A DNA stretch of 10,434 nt, from the NCBI GenBank assembly GCA_013140405.1, contig JABFSV010000104.1, positions 1-10,434 of the forward strand. The letters run 5' to 3'. Shown piece by piece: positions 6,960-10,434 of the stretch. The position numbers and the translations under genes are program-made. The notes beneath the pieces are model-generated. The model did no database searches. It was not told the origin of the DNA and saw only the letters and a program-made list of their open reading frames with translations. The DNA is from Methyloglobulus sp. (GTDB lineage Bacteria > Pseudomonadota > Gammaproteobacteria > Methylococcales > Methylomonadaceae). Each line of letters opens with the position of its first letter. The first letter of the stretch is position 1.

Positions 6960-7649
6960 ATGACTACATCAAAAATTCAATTGATAGCAATCATTGCCTT
7001 CTTGGTTGCCTTATTCATCTATTTCGATTTATCAAATTACTTCACTCTAGCTTATTTACAGTCTCAGCAGGAGGCATTCGCAAATTACTATTCCGCACAT
7101 CCTATTTTGACTCCTCTTGCTTATGGGGTCATTTATATTGTTGTGACGGGGTTATCATTACCCGGAGCCACTATTATGACATTGGCGGGTGGGGCATTAT
7201 TTGGATTGCTTTGGGGAACAATTATCGTCTCAATTGCCTCAACTATCGGAGCAACCTTAGCTTTTCTGGCAGCCCGATTTTTATTCCGCGAAAGTTTAGA
7301 ACGCAAATTTGCCAACCAGCTTAGACTGATTAATGACGGCATTGAAAAAGACGGCGGATATTATCTGTTCACCTTACGGCTAGTGCCATTGTTTCCATTC
7401 TTCGCCATCAACTTGGTTATGGGACTAACCAAAATGCAAGTAACCACTTTTTTTTGGGTCAGCCAAATCGGGATGCTTGCCGGAACGCTGGTTTATGTCA
7501 ATGCGGGCACCCAACTGGCAACCATCAAATCCTTGTCCGATATAACCTCACCTTTGCTGATTGGTTCGTTTGTGTTGCTAGGTATTTTCCCGCTAATCGC
7601 CAAAAAATATGTCGAATACCGCGCTCATGACAAGAAAAACAACACATAA
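6960..7649 (+). CDS. TVP38/TMEM64 family (VTT domain) inner-membrane protein
   Basis: A 229-residue polytopic membrane protein of the DedA/TVP38 superfamily, several members of which move lipids or help maintain membranes; the exact substrate here is unknown. Hydrophobic segments lie at about 8-22, 48-64, 70-106 (re-entrant/VTT core), 163-184 and 197-215. VTT hallmarks are L-S-L-P-G-A with G-G-A-L-F-G (66-82), the R-L-V-P-L-F-P-F block (140-147) followed by N-x-V-M-G-L-T (151-157), and G-T-L-x-Y-V-N-A-G (175-183). The start at 6960 is supported by an AGGGG just upstream. The basic tail (KKYVEYRAHDKKNNT) is encoded in the 41 bases that overlap the next gene, in another frame. In some bacteria this module is, from memory, fused to the N-terminus of the same type of oxidoreductase as its neighbour here, so the two products probably act together at the membrane. 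Confidence 0.9.
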   Translation: MTTSKIQLIAIIAFLVALFIYFDLSNYFTLAYLQSQQEAFANYYSAHPILTPLAYGVIYIVVTGLSLPGATIMTLAGGALFGLLWGTIIVSIASTIGATLAFLAARFLFRESLERKFANQLRLINDGIEKDGGYYLFTLRLVPLFPFFAINLVMGLTKMQVTTFFWVSQIGMLAGTLVYVNAGTQLATIKSLSDITSPLLIGSFVLLGIFPLIAKKYVEYRAHDKKNNT

Positions 7650-9111
7650 CTGGCACAAACCCAAAATATTCGATAACAACATCATCGTTATCGGAGGTGG
7701 TTCAGCGGGTTTAGTGACGGCATATATAGCGGCGGCAGTCAGGGCGAAAGTAACCCTAATAGAGAAGCACCGGATGGGCGGCGATTGTCTAAATACTGGC
7801 TGTGTACCGTCGAAAGCGCTGATAAGCGCCACCCGCTTGCTCGCTAACGCCGCTCGCGCACAAGAATTCGGCATTGCCAATATGACGGCGGACTACAGCT
7901 TTTCCGATGTCATGGAACGTGTACAGCGTGTGGTTAAATCCATAGCACCTCACGATTCTGTCGAACGCTACCAAAATCTAGGTGTTAACGTCATTGAAGG
8001 CAATGCTCGGATACTTTCGCCCTGGGAAGTTGAAGTCATCACAGAGACTGGTACACAAATTTTGACAACCTTAGCTATCGTCATTGCCGCTGGCGCACAA
8101 CCACTTGTGCCGCCCATCCCTGGCATAGGGAACATCGACTACTTGACATCCGATACCGTTTGGAATCTTCGTATACAGCCCAAACGCTTGATCGTATTGG
8201 GCGGCGGCCCCATCGGTTGCGAACTGGCGCAATGTTTTGCCCGGTTAGGTAGCAACGTCACGATGATAGAAATGGCGCCGCGATTGCTGATGCGGGAAGA
8301 CGAAGACGCTTCCGAACTTGTACTGGAACAATTCAGGCAAGAAGGCGTAGCTGTCCACCTTAACCATACCGCAAAGCAAGTCATCGTAGAAAACGGCGAG
8401 AAAATCCTGCTGGTCGAACATGAAGGAAATACGATACGCATTCCGTTTGACCAAGTTTTATTGGCGCTCGGACGTACACCGAATACGTCAGGCTACGGCC
8501 TGGAAGACATCGGCGTGGAATTGTCGCCTAAACACACCATCCAGATAGACGGCTTTCAGGCGACCAATTATCCCAATATCTTCGCCTGTGGCGATGTCGC
8601 AGGCCCTTACCAGTTCACCCATACGGCGGCACATCAGGCTTGGTACGCCGCCGTCAACGCCCTGTTCGGCAACATCAAAAAATTCCGTACCGATTATTCC
8701 GTCATACCCTGGGCAACTTTTACCGAACCGGAAGTCGCACGGGTTGGACTCAACGAGCAAGATACCAACGAACAAGACATAAAATACGAAGTCAGCAACT
8801 ATGACATCGCTGATTTAGACAGGGCGATAGCCGATGGCAATGCCCACGGTTTCGTTAAAGTGTTGACCAAACCGGGCACCGATAAAATCCTGGGCGTAAC
8901 GATTGTGGGGGACCACGCCGGCGACTTGATTGCGGAGTTTGTGCTGGCTATGAAGCATGGCATCGGCCTTAACAAAATCCTGGGAACGATACACATCTAC
9001 CCAACGCTAGCTGAAGCCAATAAATACGTCGCTGGGATCTGGAAGAAGAATCACCAGCCCCGTAAATTACTGCAATGGGTAGCCCGTTATCACGCCTGGA
9101 AACGTGGGTAA
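7609..9111 (+). CDS. FAD-dependent pyridine nucleotide-disulfide oxidoreductase (MerA/Lpd-like)
   Basis: Class I flavin disulfide reductase of 500 residues. It shows an FAD-binding I-G-G-G-S-A-G-L (28-35), redox-active pair C60-L-N-T-G-C65-V-P-S-K, an NAD(P) site G-G-G-P-I-G-C-E (198-205), a second FAD motif A-C-G-D-V-A-G (326-332) and a dimerisation domain from about 365. In lipoamide dehydrogenase and glutathione reductase the C-terminus carries a catalytic H-P; here it is H-I-Y464-P-T-L-A-E, so the His is replaced by Tyr. Mercuric reductase also lacks the His, but its N-terminal metal-binding domain and C-terminal Cys pair are absent here. Substrate is therefore unknown, and the common label 'mercuric reductase' should not be trusted. 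The start overlaps the VTT gene by 41 bases (ATG 7609) or 23 bases (ATG 7627, residue 7). Neither has a clear ribosome binding site, suggesting translational coupling. N-H-K-P-K-I-F-D-style linker residues before the FAD motif resemble the linker of fused VTT-oxidoreductases (recalled, unverified). Confidence 0.92.
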   Translation: MSNTALMTRKTTHNWHKPKIFDNNIIVIGGGSAGLVTAYIAAAVRAKVTLIEKHRMGGDCLNTGCVPSKALISATRLLANAARAQEFGIANMTADYSFSDVMERVQRVVKSIAPHDSVERYQNLGVNVIEGNARILSPWEVEVITETGTQILTTLAIVIAAGAQPLVPPIPGIGNIDYLTSDTVWNLRIQPKRLIVLGGGPIGCELAQCFARLGSNVTMIEMAPRLLMREDEDASELVLEQFRQEGVAVHLNHTAKQVIVENGEKILLVEHEGNTIRIPFDQVLLALGRTPNTSGYGLEDIGVELSPKHTIQIDGFQATNYPNIFACGDVAGPYQFTHTAAHQAWYAAVNALFGNIKKFRTDYSVIPWATFTEPEVARVGLNEQDTNEQDIKYEVSNYDIADLDRAIADGNAHGFVKVLTKPGTDKILGVTIVGDHAGDLIAEFVLAMKHGIGLNKILGTIHIYPTLAEANKYVAGIWKKNHQPRKLLQWVARYHAWKRG

Positions 9112-9114
9112 AAA

Positions 9115-9139
9115 TGAAATAAATTTCAATTCCCTTTTT
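9115..9139 (+). terminator. Weak AT-rich hairpin after the oxidoreductase gene
   Basis: TGAAAT (9115-9120) pairs with ATTTCA (9123-9128) around AA, followed by TTTTT at 9135-9139. The stem is all A-T apart from one pair, the loop is only two bases and the T-tract is offset by six bases, so termination would be poor. The following small gene may be partly co-transcribed. Confidence 0.25.
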
Positions 9140-9242
9140 ATTGCTGATATGAACGGAATCTTATTAAGATTGTCTTCACCTTAGAGCTGTATATTTGTTT
9201 TTCAACTAGACTTAATTACAAATAGCATGAGGTTGAAGTGTT

Positions 9243-9470
9243 ATGAACTTAAATGTGACTGATTTGCGGATACAATTACGTCGATCACCTATGAACCAGC
9301 AGTCGGCAAGCAATACCAAAGATGATCGCCGGAAAACCAACGACCGCCGCATACTGGCCCCTGAGCCTAACGGAAATGGTTCTAATATTCAACGGATTTG
9401 GTTAACGCCTGGGGAAAGGACATTGATAGAGGACATTTATTTTCTGAATGCCGAGGATTTTGGCGGCTGA
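9243..9470 (+). CDS. Small hypothetical protein, 75 residues, Arg-rich N-terminal half
   Basis: I do not recognise this gene. The first half is polar and probably disordered, with the charged cluster D-D-R-R-K-T-N-D-R-R (27-36), which looks like the R-R patches seen ahead of some PilZ domains, but no PilZ domain follows. The second half, from about residue 49 (I-Q-R-I-W-L-T-P-G-E-R-T-L-I-E-D), looks like a short amphipathic helix with an acidic end. There is no signal peptide, membrane segment or Cys. Evidence that it is real: a Shine-Dalgarno GAGG (9229-9232) 10 bases before the ATG, a position in a gap otherwise empty on both strands, and a natural-looking composition. It lies on the same strand as the oxidoreductase, 131 bases downstream, and converges on rluB 43 bases away. 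Confidence 0.6.
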   Translation: MNLNVTDLRIQLRRSPMNQQSASNTKDDRRKTNDRRILAPEPNGNGSNIQRIWLTPGERTLIEDIYFLNAEDFGG

Positions 9471-9513
9471 ATAAATGTTGTTTGGCGGATGCTGTAACAC
9501 TTATACATCTTTC

Positions 9514-10434
9514 TTATTGGCTCGTTTTTTTAACATCAGGCTTGGTATTCGTGTGAACCGCTTCTTCCTTAATTCCTGCAAATTCAACGAGCAGATCAAT
9601 TTCTTTTGCATCCAGTTCATAAAAGGAATGGGCTTTTAACCGCTCCGGTAACACTACCGGCCCGTAACGCACCCGCATAAGACGGCTGACCACGACATTC
9701 TGCGACTCCCACAAGCGCCGCACCAAACGATTTCTCCCTTCTTTCACCGTAACGTAATACCATTTATTAGCACCTTCACCAGCATAAAATCGGATGTCGT
9801 TAAACTTAGCGACACCATCCTCAAGCTCGACCCCTTGTTTCAACCTTTCGATGATGGCATCGGGAACTTCACCCAAAACCCGCACGGCATATTCGCGTTC
9901 GACTTGCGTAGACGGGTGCATCAAGCGGTTAGCCAATTCGCCGTTATTGGTGACCAACAACAAGCCAGACGTATTTATGTCAAGACGACCGACAGCTATC
10001 CACCTGGATGCTGTTAGGCTCGGTAATTGGGTGAAAACAACCGGACGGCCTTCGGGATCCCTTCGAGTGACGACTTCCCCAGTCGGCTTGTGGTAAAGCA
10101 AGACCCGCGTGGGTTGCACCGTAAATTTTTCCCAATGCACAACACGGTCGTTGATTTGCAAAAAGTCCCCAGTCTTGATGCGTGTACCCAGAGTAACGAC
10201 TGCACCGTTGAGCTTCAACCGGCCTTCCCCTATCCAGCGTTCGATTTCCCTTCTGGAGCCAATACCGCCACGGGAAAGCACTTTTTGGATACGCTCACCC
10301 AGATCGACATCTGTGGTGTCGATTTTCCTTGGTGTAACTACTGGTTCAGACGGCTGTGGTTTCGCCGAGTTCTTCGCGGATGTTGGTGTACGTTTGGGCG
10401 AATTCGTCTTGCTCGTCGGTGGTTTGTTTTTCAC
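9514..10434 (-). CDS. rluB: Ribosomal large subunit pseudouridine synthase B
   Basis: RsuA/RluB/RluE/RluF-family enzyme; RluB converts a uridine of 23S rRNA helix 89-90 region (U2605 in E. coli) to pseudouridine. The product is 306 residues as read here. Domains in order are a Lys/Pro/Ser/Thr-rich tail (1-40, probably disordered); an S4 RNA-binding domain (about 45-100, with R-I-Q-K-V-L-S-R-x-G-I-G-S-R-R); and the synthase core with the catalytic Asp in G-R-L-D152-I-N-T-S-G-L-L-L. The family block E-G-R-N-R-L-V-R-R-L (232-241) and a short basic C-terminal tail follow. RluB rather than RsuA or RluE/F is preferred from the GIGSRREIE and PEGRPVVF segments and the overall length. The GTG at 10434-10432 is the last codon of the window, so the true start, its ribosome binding site and possible upstream residues cannot be seen. 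Neighbours give no functional hint. Confidence 0.92.
   Translation of the reverse strand: MKNKPPTSKTNSPKRTPTSAKNSAKPQPSEPVVTPRKIDTTDVDLGERIQKVLSRGGIGSRREIERWIGEGRLKLNGAVVTLGTRIKTGDFLQINDRVVHWEKFTVQPTRVLLYHKPTGEVVTRRDPEGRPVVFTQLPSLTASRWIAVGRLDINTSGLLLVTNNGELANRLMHPSTQVEREYAVRVLGEVPDAIIERLKQGVELEDGVAKFNDIRFYAGEGANKWYYVTVKEGRNRLVRRLWESQNVVVSRLMRVRYGPVVLPERLKAHSFYELDAKEIDLLVEFAGIKEEAVHTNTKPDVKKTSQ

Noticed and set aside
7609..9111. Calling the oxidoreductase mercuric reductase or lipoamide dehydrogenase
   Set aside because: It lacks the MerA C-terminal Cys pair and metal-binding domain, and lacks the Lpd catalytic His; no mer or 2-oxoacid dehydrogenase genes are nearby.

Overview
The window reads as ordinary chromosome of a gammaproteobacterial methylotroph, most likely a type I methanotroph (Methylococcales). 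The main evidence is a XoxF-type PQQ methanol dehydrogenase carrying the lanthanide-specific Asp, followed by a transketolase-family gene. The surrounding housekeeping genes (cyclophilin PpiB, LpxH, RluB) are of gammaproteobacterial type. This taxonomic call is inference from protein similarity recalled from memory; no search was run.

Layout. Bases 1-353 hold the 3' part of ppiB, closed by a hairpin terminator, then lpxH (427-1152). ppiB-lpxH is a known gammaproteobacterial gene pair. A 227-base leader containing a 12-base perfect palindrome precedes xoxF (1380-3233), which ends at a very strong palindromic terminator. A second non-coding stretch (3234-3502), with a direct repeat and a hairpin, precedes the transketolase-like gene (3503-5404). 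A terminator at 5423-5450 can work in both directions and separates that gene from a convergent gene on the minus strand (5467-6720), which encodes a soluble degenerate-GGDEF/intact-EAL protein. A divergent promoter region (6721-6959) leads rightward into a two-gene overlapping pair: a TVP38/TMEM64 (VTT) membrane protein (6960-7649) and a flavin disulfide oxidoreductase (7609-9111). A 75-residue protein of unknown function follows (9243-9470). The right end is filled by rluB on the minus strand (9514-10434), whose putative GTG start is the last codon of the window.

How they fit together. XoxF oxidises methanol to formaldehyde (possibly further to formate) in the periplasm. Transketolase chemistry rearranges sugar phosphates in the ribulose monophosphate cycle that such organisms use to fix formaldehyde. 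The two genes are neighbours on one strand, but each has its own leader and terminator, so any link is metabolic rather than an operon. No xoxG (cytochrome) or xoxJ lies beside xoxF. The VTT protein and the oxidoreductase form a translationally overlapping unit. The same two domains are, from memory, fused in one polypeptide in some other bacteria, which suggests a joint membrane-associated redox function of unknown substrate.

No mobile element, CRISPR array, tRNA or rRNA was recognised. I found no clear previously undescribed system. The best candidates for a second look are the regulatory DNA before xoxF and the transketolase gene, the divergent transketolase itself, and the VTT/oxidoreductase pair.
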